Positions 20,864-28,429 of a stretch of DNA of 64,000 nucleotides are shown here, in pieces. Source of the DNA: Priestia taiwanensis (lineage in GTDB: Bacteria; Bacillota; Bacilli; Bacillales; Bacillaceae_G); NCBI RefSeq assembly GCF_014638355.1, contig NZ_BMFK01000002.1, forward strand, positions 248,001 through 312,000, in the 5' to 3' direction. How positions within the stretch are numbered: the first letter of the stretch is position 1; the number at the start of each line of letters is the position of its first letter. The notes below the pieces were generated by a model, which saw only the letters and a list, made by a program, of their open reading frames with translations, was not told where the DNA came from and did not search any database. Both the position numbers and the translations under genes were made by a program.

Positions 20864-21738
20864 CAGATATATATAAATTTTGAAATCATTGTTGTAGATG
20901 ACGAAAATACTGACCAACCCGCCACAATTATCAAACAACTACAAAACAAAATTAAGATATCATTCGTTATATTTCCAAAAAAACAGTGGTGTTGCAGTTG
21001 CTAGAAACACCGCCACCGAACACGCAACAGAAGAATACGTTGCTTTTCTAGATAGCGATGACTTATGGCATCCAACAAAAATTGGGAAACAAATAAAAAC
21101 CTCCACGCCACCAACATGAATGCGGGTTATTGTGGATATAAGTATTATTATGAAGCAACAGAAGAAAAAGTCGAACAGAAAACAAACTTCATGAAAGGCT
21201 ATATCACACATGCATTCATTACGCACCAAGTACTGGCTCAAACAAGTACCTGAATCATTAAACGTGATACTTTAATGATTCATCATATTCGTTTCACTCC
21301 TGATTGTAGCTGGGGCGAAGACTTAGAGTTCTTCTTCAAAGTAATGAGCATAACAAATGTATGCTATGTAGATGAATATTTAACGTATTATCGTATCCTA
21401 GCAAGTGGAAACTTGTCATCAAAGTATAACAATACTCGTTGAAAACGACAAAAGAGCTAGATGTTTTCCACCGGATGATGAAAAAGGCCCAGAATCACCT
21501 CATGAAACTATTTATAACGTAATAAAAGCTTTTCAAAAATATTTGTTACCTTACAACGTTATTAACAACGCATGCATTTATATTAAAGAACACAACAAAG
21601 TGGAAAAATGAAGAGGCACTGCAAATAAAGCGTGATTTAAAGACATACTGCAACAACTTCACCCTCTACAATGGGAAAAGAAGCATAAAATTATACTTAA
21701 TGCTTTGGTTCACATGCTTAAGAGTGATGTTTTCATAA
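20864..21738 (+). pseudogene. Frameshifted GT2-type glycosyltransferase remnant
   Basis: The plus strand encodes pieces of a GT-A glycosyltransferase in shifting frames. About 20870-20960 gives INFEIIVVDDENTDQPATI. About 20980-21110 gives KNSGVAVARNTATEHATEEY and VAFLDSDDLWHPTKI, which holds the GT2 DSDD metal/nucleotide motif. About 21075-21410 contains GYCGYKYYYEATEEK and, in another frame, DCSWGEDLEFFFKVM and DEYLTYYR. A last piece ends in TAA near 21738. At least three frame changes and a missing N-terminus (no SVIIPTYNR start) make it non-functional. It probably once worked with gtaB-derived UDP-glucose in surface polysaccharide synthesis (inference). Confidence 0.8.
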
Positions 21739-21773
21739 TCCGTGCATTCAACCAGATACCTTCTCTTCTGTCA

Positions 21774-22652
21774 TTATTTCGTATACTGTGTGATTGCTTT
21801 TGACATGAACTCAATTAATTGCTCACGTAGCTCTTCTTTTTGGAGCGCCATTTCAATAGTCGTTTCAATAAATCCTAATTTTTCTCCGACATCATAACGT
21901 TTGCCTTCGAAATCGAACGCAAATACACGTTGGATTTCATTCAACTTCTGAATTGCGTCTGTTAACTGAATTTCTCCACCCGCACCTATATTTTGTTCTT
22001 CTAAGAACATAAAGATTTCAGGTGTTAACACGTAACGCCCCATAATCGCTAGGTTAGAAGGAGCTGTTCCTTGTGCTGGTTTCTCAACAAATTGGCGAAC
22101 TTGGTAACGGCGTCCATCCTTTTCTATTGGATCGATTACACCGTAACGATGTGTTTCATCGTCCGGCACAGGTTGCACACCGATAACAGACGATAATGTT
22201 TTTTCATATTCGCTAATTAATTGTCCTAAACAGGGCTTGTCTGCTTGTACAATATCATCTCCAAGTAATACTGCAAACGGCTCATCCCCAATAAATTTTC
22301 GTGCACACCATACAGCATGTCCTAGGCCCATTGGTTCTTTTTGACGAATATAATGGATATCTACCATTTTAGAAGACTCTTGCACCTTCTCTAATAATTC
22401 AAATTTTTCTTTTTCTATCAAACTTTGTTCTAACTCATACGCATTATCAAAATGGTCTTCAATCGCACGCTTTCCCTTTCCAGTAACAATAATAATATCC
22501 TCAATCCCTGATTCTATTGCCTCTTCCACAATATATTGAATCGTCGGCTTATCCACAATCGGTAACATTTCCTTCGGCATCGCCTTTGTTGCCGGGAGAA
22601 ACCTCGTTCCTAATCCCGCCGCCGGTATAATCGCTTTTCTTACTTTCTTCAT
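21774..22652 (-). CDS. gtaB: UTP-glucose-1-phosphate uridylyltransferase
   Basis: Makes UDP-glucose for teichoic acid, glycolipid and exopolysaccharide synthesis. The 292-residue protein starts at ATG 22652 ([20 protein letters not shown]), which has a GGAGG site 10 bases upstream; an earlier ATG (22691) is rejected. Signature motifs are [20 protein letters not shown] (nucleotide and metal site), [12 protein letters not shown], and [11 protein letters not shown]. Also present are FVEKPA and [10 protein letters not shown]. Length fits GtaB/GalU. Adjacent broken glycosyltransferase genes suggest it formerly supplied a local polysaccharide locus, although it has essential general roles. Confidence 0.95.
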   Translation of the reverse strand: MKKVRKAIIPAAGLGTRFLPATKAMPKEMLPIVDKPTIQYIVEEAIESGIEDIIIVTGKGKRAIEDHFDNAYELEQSLIEKEKFELLEKVQESSKMVDIHYIRQKEPMGLGHAVWCARKFIGDEPFAVLLGDDIVQADKPCLGQLISEYEKTLSSVIGVQPVPDDETHRYGVIDPIEKDGRRYQVRQFVEKPAQGTAPSNLAIMGRYVLTPEIFMFLEEQNIGAGGEIQLTDAIQKLNEIQRVFAFDFEGKRYDVGEKLGFIETTIEMALQKEELREQLIEFMSKAITQYTK

Positions 22653-22762
22653 TGCATATAACCTCCAATAACAAAATCTCCAGAGGGACATTTTGTTGTT
22701 ATTTGCTGGTTCTCTCTATAAAAAATAAAACAATTACTCTTCCAAATAATAACTACTACATA

Positions 22763-22786
22763 ATTATAGCAAATTAACGTTAATTT
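22763..22786 (-). promoter_or_regulatory. gtaB -10 box with adjoining 16-bp palindrome
   Basis: On the minus strand TATAAT (22768-22763) is preceded by the perfect palindrome AAATTAACGTTAATTT (22771-22786) in the spacer position, a candidate operator. No clear -35. The rest of the 307-bp gap 22653-22959 shows only the promoter below. Confidence 0.45.
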
Positions 22787-22906
22787 TAACATTCATGAAT
22801 CTAAAAGAAAGCTTGTCACTTTCGCTAAAAAATGTTTATATACAAAACAAGATTGAATACGCTGTCTCCTCTTCCATACAAAAACGAATGACCACCTCTA
22901 CAATGA

Positions 22907-22915
22907 TGGTATACT
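22907..22915 (+). promoter_or_regulatory. Extended -10 promoter of the PH-domain gene
   Basis: TGGTATACT, an extended -10, lies 45 bp upstream of the ATG at 22960. The -35 is poor. Confidence 0.45.
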
Positions 22916-22959
22916 AAAAGGGAACCAGTCTAAATACGTAAATCAGGAGGATAAAAAGT

Positions 22960-23574
22960 ATGTTCAAAAAAGTTGCAAACGACCTACTAGGATTAAGTGA
23001 TATTGGTACAGTTATCAAACCTGCCGACTATGACAAAGTAGAAGCAGATGACTACATCATGCACGAAGAAGACGAGAAAATTTACTTCCTTATCAAATCA
23101 AAGACAGATGAGTATTGCTTTACAAACACAGCTCTTGTTCACGTAGATGGAACGAGCGCAGTAAGCAAAAAACGTACTCTCCGACGCTATAACTATCATA
23201 CACACCGTATTTCAAATGTTTCACTTGAAACAGCTGGTACAATTGATTTAGATGTAGAAATTAAGTTCACAATGGGTGGCGAACATTACTCAATCGACGT
23301 ACATAAGAAACATATCGAAGAAATAAAAGACTTGTACAAAGCCCTATTTAAAATCTCAGAAATTATGCACGACAACGAGATTACGACACAATATGCAAAC
23401 AGAAGTTTAGACATCGCATCTTGCACATTAAATAACGTTCGAAACGCAGAAATAAATCTTGCTGAGCAATTTAAAGAAATTAACCAATTTGCATTCAACT
23501 GGCTCGTAGATACACGAGATCAATACAGTACAAAAGACTTCGGGCATGTATTTGAGAAGTTTATTAATAATTAA
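22960..23574 (+). CDS. PH-domain protein of the YvbH type
   Basis: A 204-residue soluble protein. The N-terminal 125 residues fit a bacterial pleckstrin-homology fold (bPH): an alternating beta pattern with KIYFLIKSKTDEYCFTNTALVHVDG, then SKKRTLRRYNYHTHRISNVSLETAG, and IDLDVEIKFTMGGEHYSIDVHKK. The pattern resembles B. subtilis YvbH. The C-terminal about 60 residues are helical (NVRNAEINLAEQFKEINQFAFNWL). The ATG follows CAGGAGG. It is a single gene ended by the hairpin at 23581 and is the last backbone gene before the tRNA-Arg island. The biological role is not established. Confidence 0.8.
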   Translation: MFKKVANDLLGLSDIGTVIKPADYDKVEADDYIMHEEDEKIYFLIKSKTDEYCFTNTALVHVDGTSAVSKKRTLRRYNYHTHRISNVSLETAGTIDLDVEIKFTMGGEHYSIDVHKKHIEEIKDLYKALFKISEIMHDNEITTQYANRSLDIASCTLNNVRNAEINLAEQFKEINQFAFNWLVDTRDQYSTKDFGHVFEKFINN

Positions 23575-23580
23575 TCAAGA

Positions 23581-23620
23581 AAAAAGCAAAGGCACGATTT
23601 AATGGCACCTTTGCTTTTTT
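23581..23620 (+). terminator. Terminator of the PH-domain gene
   Basis: Arms AAAAAGCAAAGG and CCTTTGCTTTTTT with a T-run on the plus strand. Confidence 0.8.
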
Positions 23621-23746
23621 CTATATAAGGAGAAGGATTCACCAAATCCACTCTTTCTCCTTTCAATTAAAACAAGCAAAATAATAAGCCCTCTAGCTCA
23701 TTATTGATTTTTCTCACCATGAACCAGAAAGCTTATTTTACACAAC

Positions 23747-23779
23747 AAAAAAAGCGTTAAGTTCATACAAACTTAACGC

Positions 23780-23784
<5 letters not shown>
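23747..23784 (-). terminator. Ancestral terminator of the tRNA-Arg transcript
   Basis: Hairpin AAAAAGCGTTAAGT / ACTTAACGCTTTTT lying immediately 3' of the tRNA fragment on the minus strand. It shows that the left copy is the original 3' end of the tRNA gene, now separated from its 5' part by the island. Confidence 0.8.
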
Positions 23785-23845
<61 letters not shown>

Positions 23846-23888
23846 CTAGAAAACCCTTATATACCAATACTTTTACTCCGCTCAGTGC

Positions 23889-23917
23889 AACGGTCATTTT
23901 CCGAACTTTGACCGTTA
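23889..23917. repeat. Left integrase arm-site candidates (inverted TGACCGTT pair)
   Basis: AACGGTCA (23889-23896) and TGACCGTTA (23909-23917), 44 and 64 bp inside the attL repeat. The same octamer occurs twice near attR. Confidence 0.6.
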
Positions 23918-24000
23918 TCGCTTTTCTTATTATAATAGGGCTCGTTTATGAATTCAATATCTATTTGAAATACTTTCATATATAGAAATGTCTATACTGT

Positions 24001-24315
24001 GTATATGAAACTACTGCTTTGCACTGGGAACAAGATATTGATTTAGATAATCTTATATTAACCATCAATTATTCACTACGTCTTAAAAATGGTAATTACT
24101 GAACGATTAAACCAAGAAAAAACAAAGCAGGGATGCATGCAATTGCATTAGATACTGATACAATAGATATCTTAAAAATATGGAAGCCTCTACAAGAAGA
24201 ATTTGGAAAAATTAATCTTTTATTCTCCTATGATGTCAGACCAACATCAAAATCGACTATTTTACGAGTTATCAAAAGGCATACAAAACTGACTGGTGTA
24301 AACCTATATAATTAA
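24001..24315 (+). pseudogene. Remnant of a second tyrosine integrase
   Basis: One reading frame gives YETTALHWEQDIDLDNLIL, then LRLKNGNY, an in-frame TGA at about 24097, then TIKPRKNKAGMHAIALDTDT, KPLQEEFGKINLLFSYD and RPTSKSTILRVIKRH. This fits the central part of a phage/ICE tyrosine recombinase: the GMRRGExLALxWEDID region followed by the KTxxSxRxIxLD strand. The catalytic HxxR...GH...Y end is absent because the frame stops at 24313. It is truncated at both ends, carries a nonsense codon, and is on the strand opposite to the intact integrase. It probably derives from an earlier integration event at the same tRNA. Confidence 0.75.
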
Positions 24316-24335
24316 CACTCTTAAAAATGAAAAAT

Positions 24336-24364
24336 TTTTATAAAATAATAATTAATGGTATAAT
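24336..24364 (+). promoter_or_regulatory. Probable sigma-A promoter
   Basis: TTTTAT (24336-24341), 17-bp spacer, TATAAT (24359-24364), upstream of the gene at 24402. Confidence 0.55.
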
Positions 24365-24401
24365 ATTGAATATTATTACTTTTTTGAAAGAGGCGAAATT
24401 T

Positions 24402-24899
24402 ATGTCCAAAAATGATTTTTATGCAGATTTAGATAAGATAAATGAAAAAGGTGTATTAGTCACAGGTCATGGAAAAGGCCTAGTTAGTAAGAATCCTAAT
24501 ATTAACGGAGAATATATAGCTAACGACATGGTTCGGCTAATAGCTAAGAATGGTGAGTTATTTGGTTACCAAGGATATGTTGAAAAAGAAGATAACGAAT
24601 TAACTAAAATTGAATACCTTTTATACTTTTTCGAACAATCCGAACCTAATCAGCCACCAGAACCCGCTATTATTACTGCTGAAACTTATTTATCGTTGAG
24701 TAAACATAATATCGATATGGGTGAACAAACTTCAATGATGTTAAGTCCGTTATTTGGTAAACCTTCTCGAAATTCAAAAAGTGCGTACAGTGAATATGAA
24801 GAAATCTTAAAGCAAGTAAATAATGCTTATTTCATTTCCGTACCATTTACAAAAGACGAAAACCAGAGAGCGACATTTGTAAATAATCTAATTAAGTAA
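24402..24899 (+). CDS. Island hypothetical protein, 165 residues
   Basis: Start chosen at ATG 24402, which follows GAGGCG; an upstream ATG (24327) lies before the TATAAT box and is rejected. The product begins MSKNDFYADLDKINEKGVLV. It contains a glycine-rich TGHGKGLVSKNPN segment, a small beta-like stretch (GELFGYQGYVEKE) and a proline-rich NQPPEPAII. It ends in a VNNLIK tail. No signal peptide or membrane segment. I do not recognise a family. It is the first intact gene at the left end of the island and is terminated by the hairpin at 24957. Its own promoter supports expression from the integrated state. Confidence 0.65.
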   Translation: MSKNDFYADLDKINEKGVLVTGHGKGLVSKNPNINGEYIANDMVRLIAKNGELFGYQGYVEKEDNELTKIEYLLYFFEQSEPNQPPEPAIITAETYLSLSKHNIDMGEQTSMMLSPLFGKPSRNSKSAYSEYEEILKQVNNAYFISVPFTKDENQRATFVNNLIK

Positions 24900-24956
24900 A
24901 AATTTTCTTTAGAAACTTAATTCGTCTAATTGTTTACAATTGGTTTGCAAAGACAG

Positions 24957-24999
24957 AAAAAGCTTAGAGCCCTTATAAATCAAGGGTTCTAAGCTTTTT
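24957..24999. terminator. Bidirectional terminator
   Basis: Arms AAAAAGCTTAGAGCCCTT and AAGGGTTCTAAGCTTTTT (one mismatch), between convergent genes. Confidence 0.85.
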
Positions 25000-25057
25000 A
25001 TAGAATTCATCCATGTCTTTGGAATTTTTATGTAACTTTTTTGTATACATTTTTCAT

Positions 25058-25894
25058 TTAAGTAATGTTATTTTTATGAGGTAAAGCTAACTTCCTTTCA
25101 ATTCGTACAAAGGTTTTAGTCATTTCAGCTAACATAATAGCTTCTTCAGCTTCAATATTAGGAAGTTGAGTACTCCCGTGTCCTGCTAACGGTTCTTTAT
25201 TTCTTTTTCTGTATATTTCAATTATATAATCCAAAATAGGTTCTGGAAGACTAGAATTCTTTCGATACCTATCAAAAAAGCCTCCGAGTGTTTGGTTTTC
25301 AATAGCCGCTAACCCTACCACATCTTTCGCTAACGTTTCAAATATTGTTGCACTTGTATGTAAAACAGCTGAGTAATCCCTATCAGCAAGTACATTATCC
25401 ATTCTCTTGACTAATTTCCTGATATTTGGGTGTTCCTCTGAATCATTTACATCCTCTATTTCTTCAACAGGAGTAATGTACACTTTGACATTATTATAAT
25501 TTTCCGCTTCAAAAAAAATAGAAGTCCCATCTTCAATTAGAATTTCATTAACGATATTAATATCTAACAAGTTTTCTTGTAGCATATCTGCCAATATTCC
25601 AACTAATTGTGTTGTATTTGGTCGCCTCATTATAATCTCAATTTCCCCAAAATGCCAAGCATGTTCAGCAACTTGGTATTCACCCATATCATCTGACTCT
25701 AGTATATAAAGTGGTTTACCAAGAACATTGTTAGCTATATTTACAAATCTGTTTTGTCTTAATAGATGAAGACTAGTATCATCACTATTAGATGCAATCT
25801 TAATCAAACGGGTTAACTTTAAACGTGCTTTATCTGAAATCACTTCATATTGAAGCCTCTCTTCATCAATTTTTGTTAGTCCTAAAAAACCCAT
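25058..25894 (-). CDS. Abortive-infection C-terminal (Abi_C)-like protein
   Basis: A 278-residue cytoplasmic protein. ATG 25894 follows AGGGGGACT; an upstream ATG (25951) is poorly placed. The first 150 residues are mixed alpha/beta, including AWHFGEIEIIMRRPNTTQLV and a VKVYITPVEE strand. From about residue 165 the protein is helical, with a segment ALLHTSATIFETLAKDVVGL-like in pattern. Then comes NKEPLAGHGSTQLPNIEAEE, followed by AIMLAEMTKTFVRIE. The RNK-x-GHG ... A..LA...FV pattern is characteristic of the Abi_C domain found in phage-exclusion proteins. The family call is from pattern memory. It sits alone and convergent to the preceding gene in a defence-like island. Confidence 0.55.
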   Translation of the reverse strand: MGFLGLTKIDEERLQYEVISDKARLKLTRLIKIASNSDDTSLHLLRQNRFVNIANNVLGKPLYILESDDMGEYQVAEHAWHFGEIEIIMRRPNTTQLVGILADMLQENLLDINIVNEILIEDGTSIFFEAENYNNVKVYITPVEEIEDVNDSEEHPNIRKLVKRMDNVLADRDYSAVLHTSATIFETLAKDVVGLAAIENQTLGGFFDRYRKNSSLPEPILDYIIEIYRKRNKEPLAGHGSTQLPNIEAEEAIMLAEMTKTFVRIERKLALPHKNNIT

Positions 25895-26040
25895 TTTTAG
25901 TCCCCCTTTATTATATACAAACAAAAAATATTTTACTTTGATATTTCTCATTTGTACAATAATTCATCTTCCATTAATTATTAAAATACACTCTAACCAA
26001 TTTATATATAGTTACAATTTCTCCTATCATAAATGAATTG

Positions 26041-26071
26041 TTGGAAAGATAATTCCAAACTATGGTAAAAT
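26041..26071 (+). promoter_or_regulatory. Promoter region with a TTGGAA-N6-TTCCAA inverted repeat
   Basis: Perfect arms at 26041-26046 and 26053-26058, directly upstream of a TAAAAT -10 candidate (26066-26071). It may be an operator controlling the gene at 26112. No other element of the island shows this repeat. Confidence 0.4.
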
Positions 26072-26111
26072 AGTAGCGTCATAGAGCGATAGAATGGAGG
26101 GATCCCATATA

Positions 26112-26726
26112 ATGGATTATAATAGACTGATGAGAGAAACCCCTAAAGATTATTCAAAACTTGATGATGAAAACTTCCAAGAATTAATCCAGTTAGATAT
26201 TAAAAATAAACTGAATGAACAATTAGCCAGACAATTAAGAAAAGATGAAGAATCTGTAGTAAAATGGTTAAAAGAGCTAAAATCTTTATACGCTGACCTC
26301 CTCACACAGTTTTCACGACGTAAAAACGAAGATGAGGAATACAAGGCCGAATTGAAATTACGTTATAATGGAAAAGAATTTACCAAGAGGTGGGCAACAC
26401 GAAAGGCTGAAACTAGCCGTTGGAAGAAAAATGTTGGGAGATATAAAGAAAACTTAAAATTGAGGTTAGACGAAGCAAAAGAATTAAACACTAAATTCAA
26501 ACAACAACCACAACCCATGAAAAAATCTGATGCCAGCCTTGAACGTGTAAAATTAAAGAAAGCTATTGCAGAGATTGCCGATTTAATACGTCATGAACAA
26601 TCTTTTGATGAATTTGAAGAAAATCAAAAAAAAATCCTTTCAATTATTGAACGTGCTGTTGGAAAATCAATAAGAGAGATGTTCGATAACCAAGACCGTA
26701 AAGAAAAAAGAACTCCAATAAAATAA
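26112..26726 (+). CDS. Island hypothetical, charged coiled-coil protein
   Basis: A 204-residue, strongly charged and almost wholly helical protein. ATG 26112 is preceded by GGAGGG; an ATG at 26094 overlaps that site. Heptad-like charged stretches run from about residue 25 to 120 (NKLNEQLARQLRKDEESVVK, then KWLKELKSLYADLL, then KRWATRKAETSRWKKN) and again from about 145 to 185 (LIRHEQSFDEFEENQKKIL). There is no membrane segment or recognisable catalytic motif. A coiled-coil scaffold, a DNA-binding protein or an antirepressor are all possible; I cannot choose. A candidate operator lies just upstream. The following 430 bp contain no complete gene. Confidence 0.65.
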   Translation: MDYNRLMRETPKDYSKLDDENFQELIQLDIKNKLNEQLARQLRKDEESVVKWLKELKSLYADLLTQFSRRKNEDEEYKAELKLRYNGKEFTKRWATRKAETSRWKKNVGRYKENLKLRLDEAKELNTKFKQQPQPMKKSDASLERVKLKKAIAEIADLIRHEQSFDEFEENQKKILSIIERAVGKSIREMFDNQDRKEKRTPIK

Positions 26727-26973
26727 TTAATACACTAAACCTTTATTCCTCTATCTATAACGTTTTTTATAATTGGATAAACTACACAAGAAATCAAGGT
26801 CAAATAGACTATAACTAAAGGAGAATCTGCATCACTAGTCAAAAAAAGAAAACTATACAATTTTAAAACTGCAGTGTATTTCTCTCCTAATTCTCTTTCA
26901 AATAACTTTAGAAATGTTTTTCATACATGTATAACACTCCCTTTACCAACGCAAAAGAACAGTCGCTACACCT

Positions 26974-27069
26974 TTATTCAAACAGTTGAATTGGACTTTC
27001 ATCTTTTTTAAATGTAGCAGGGTGCATAGATACTGTTCTCTCTGCTACATTATAATCTTTAAATTCTAC
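26974..27069 (-). pseudogene. Coding-like fragment of 31 codons
   Basis: The minus-strand frame VEFKDYNVAERTVSM, HPATFKKDESPIQLFE ends in TAA (26976-26974). It is preceded by AAAGGAGAGG but has no normal start codon where one is expected (GTA). It may be a decayed small gene. The rest of 26727-27154 shows no gene, only AT-rich DNA. Confidence 0.3.
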
Positions 27070-27154
27070 ACTACCTCTCCTTTAAAATACAAAAAACGTC
27101 CCCACAATCTGAGAACGCATAGTATAGTGAATAAATATCATCGTAACTTCTGAA

Positions 27155-28042
27155 TTAATTTGCTTCCTTATTCTCATCTATTAGCGAATGTTCTACCACT
27201 ATCCTATTCAACGTCTTATTATGAATTAAAAAGCCTACACTATTAAAGACCACAATTTCATATCTATTACTAATTTTACTAAATCGTACTTCACCAGTTG
27301 CTGAAAACACTAGGTTTCGATGTTCATTCAAGTATCTTTCTATATGATGAAACATCCCAACATAGCTCTTATTTGCAGCAAAAAATGCTTCTTCAAATTT
27401 AATATTAACTTGAACATTATTTTTCTCGACTTCTATCACTATACTTTTACTGCTATTAATTAACACTCTCTTTAATTGGCCTGTAACCGTTCTTGTTTCC
27501 CCTAAATCCTTTTCTTTTAATGCATCTGCACTTTTTTTATACAATCTCATCCCACCAGATATTAAATTTTCATTAATTTCATCAGGATTAGATACTATTC
27601 TTTGAGCAGCTTCTTTCTTTGTTCCACCACGGATTTTCTCTCTTTCCCGCTTTCTTTTCCTTCTTTCTTTATCTCTTTCTCGCTGTCTCTTCTTTTGCTC
27701 TTTTGACATCATTTCTAATAAAAAGGCTTCTCTAAGAGAATTTTTTATTCTTTCATCACTTACAATACCAGTAACTTGCCCCTCTGTTCTTTTCCCCTCA
27801 CGAGTTGCTACTTTTTCAAAGTAAAATAGACATGTTTCTATATGCGGGCTACCTCTCCACGTTCTGAAGTGGTCACTGTCATTTTCTTTATGAACATACG
27901 CTAGTTTAGCCGAACAATTGGCCGTTGCACAGTACAAGTTCCCTCTATACTTATCAATATAATTTGCAGGATTAACACTATCAATATAAATCAGCTCTTG
28001 TTTTTCTTTTTTCTTATAATTCGCTTCATAAATACTTATCAT
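27155..28042 (-). CDS. CoiA-like zinc-finger protein of the island
   Basis: A 295-residue protein starting at ATG 28042 (MISIYEANYKKKEKQELIYI) after GGGGTGG; an upstream ATG is rejected. The N-terminal domain holds Cys38-x4-Cys43, then DHFRTWRGSPHIETC with His67 and Cys71. This is the spacing seen in the N-terminal zinc region of CoiA-like competence/nuclease-associated proteins. A very basic helix (about 115-145, KKRQRERDKERRKRKREREK) follows and probably contacts nucleic acid. The last 110 residues are beta-rich (TVTGQLKRVLI, SIVIEVEKNNVQVNIKFEEA, LVFSATGEVRFSKISNRYEI), like an OB-type domain. No nuclease motif is obvious. The CoiA link is tentative. Confidence 0.55.
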   Translation of the reverse strand: MISIYEANYKKKEKQELIYIDSVNPANYIDKYRGNLYCATANCSAKLAYVHKENDSDHFRTWRGSPHIETCLFYFEKVATREGKRTEGQVTGIVSDERIKNSLREAFLLEMMSKEQKKRQRERDKERRKRKREREKIRGGTKKEAAQRIVSNPDEINENLISGGMRLYKKSADALKEKDLGETRTVTGQLKRVLINSSKSIVIEVEKNNVQVNIKFEEAFFAANKSYVGMFHHIERYLNEHRNLVFSATGEVRFSKISNRYEIVVFNSVGFLIHNKTLNRIVVEHSLIDENKEAN

Positions 28043-28265
28043 ATAGAACCACCCCTCATCTTCATTATTCAGAACATCCAATATATCTATATAATTACAT
28101 TTTACTACAATTTTCGCAATTTTATTACTATAAACTTAAAATCATACTAATATAAAATTATAAAAATTGATAACATGTTAGATTTATCATTACCAAAGGA
28201 ACTTGTATAACCAATTTGATACTCGAGAAGGGGGTATCCTAAAATTAAAATTCACTAATAACTAA

Positions 28266-28361
28266 GTTATCATAAAGAAATCGTCTAATATTATTAACCC
28301 CAAGTGTGAAGAGGCTCTCAAAAATACACTTGAAAAATACGAAAAACTTTTAGAGATTTAG
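28266..28361 (+). pseudogene. Coding-like fragment of 31 codons
   Basis: The plus-strand frame VIIKKSSNIINPKCEEALKN, TLEKYEKLLEI ends in TAG and is preceded by a stop without any start codon. The helical, charged composition looks like a gene end. It lies in the otherwise empty 28043-28385 gap. Low confidence. Confidence 0.25.
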
Positions 28362-28385
28362 TATTAAGATGACTTTTAAAAATAT

Positions 28386-28428
28386 AAATACCCCCTATTA
28401 ACTTCGATGAAATTAATAGGGGGTATTT
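28386..28428. terminator. Terminator of the nuclease-NTPase gene
   Basis: Perfect 16-bp arms AAATACCCCCTATTAA and TTAATAGGGGGTATTT, followed on the minus strand by TATATTTTT, immediately after the stop at 28430. Confidence 0.9.
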
Positions 28429-28429
28429 A

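Noticed and set aside
23622..23746. Additional gene or CRISPR-like repeat before attL
   Set aside because: Only a weak AGGAGAAGG/CTTTCTCCT inverted repeat is present. No array of spaced repeats exists here or elsewhere in the window.
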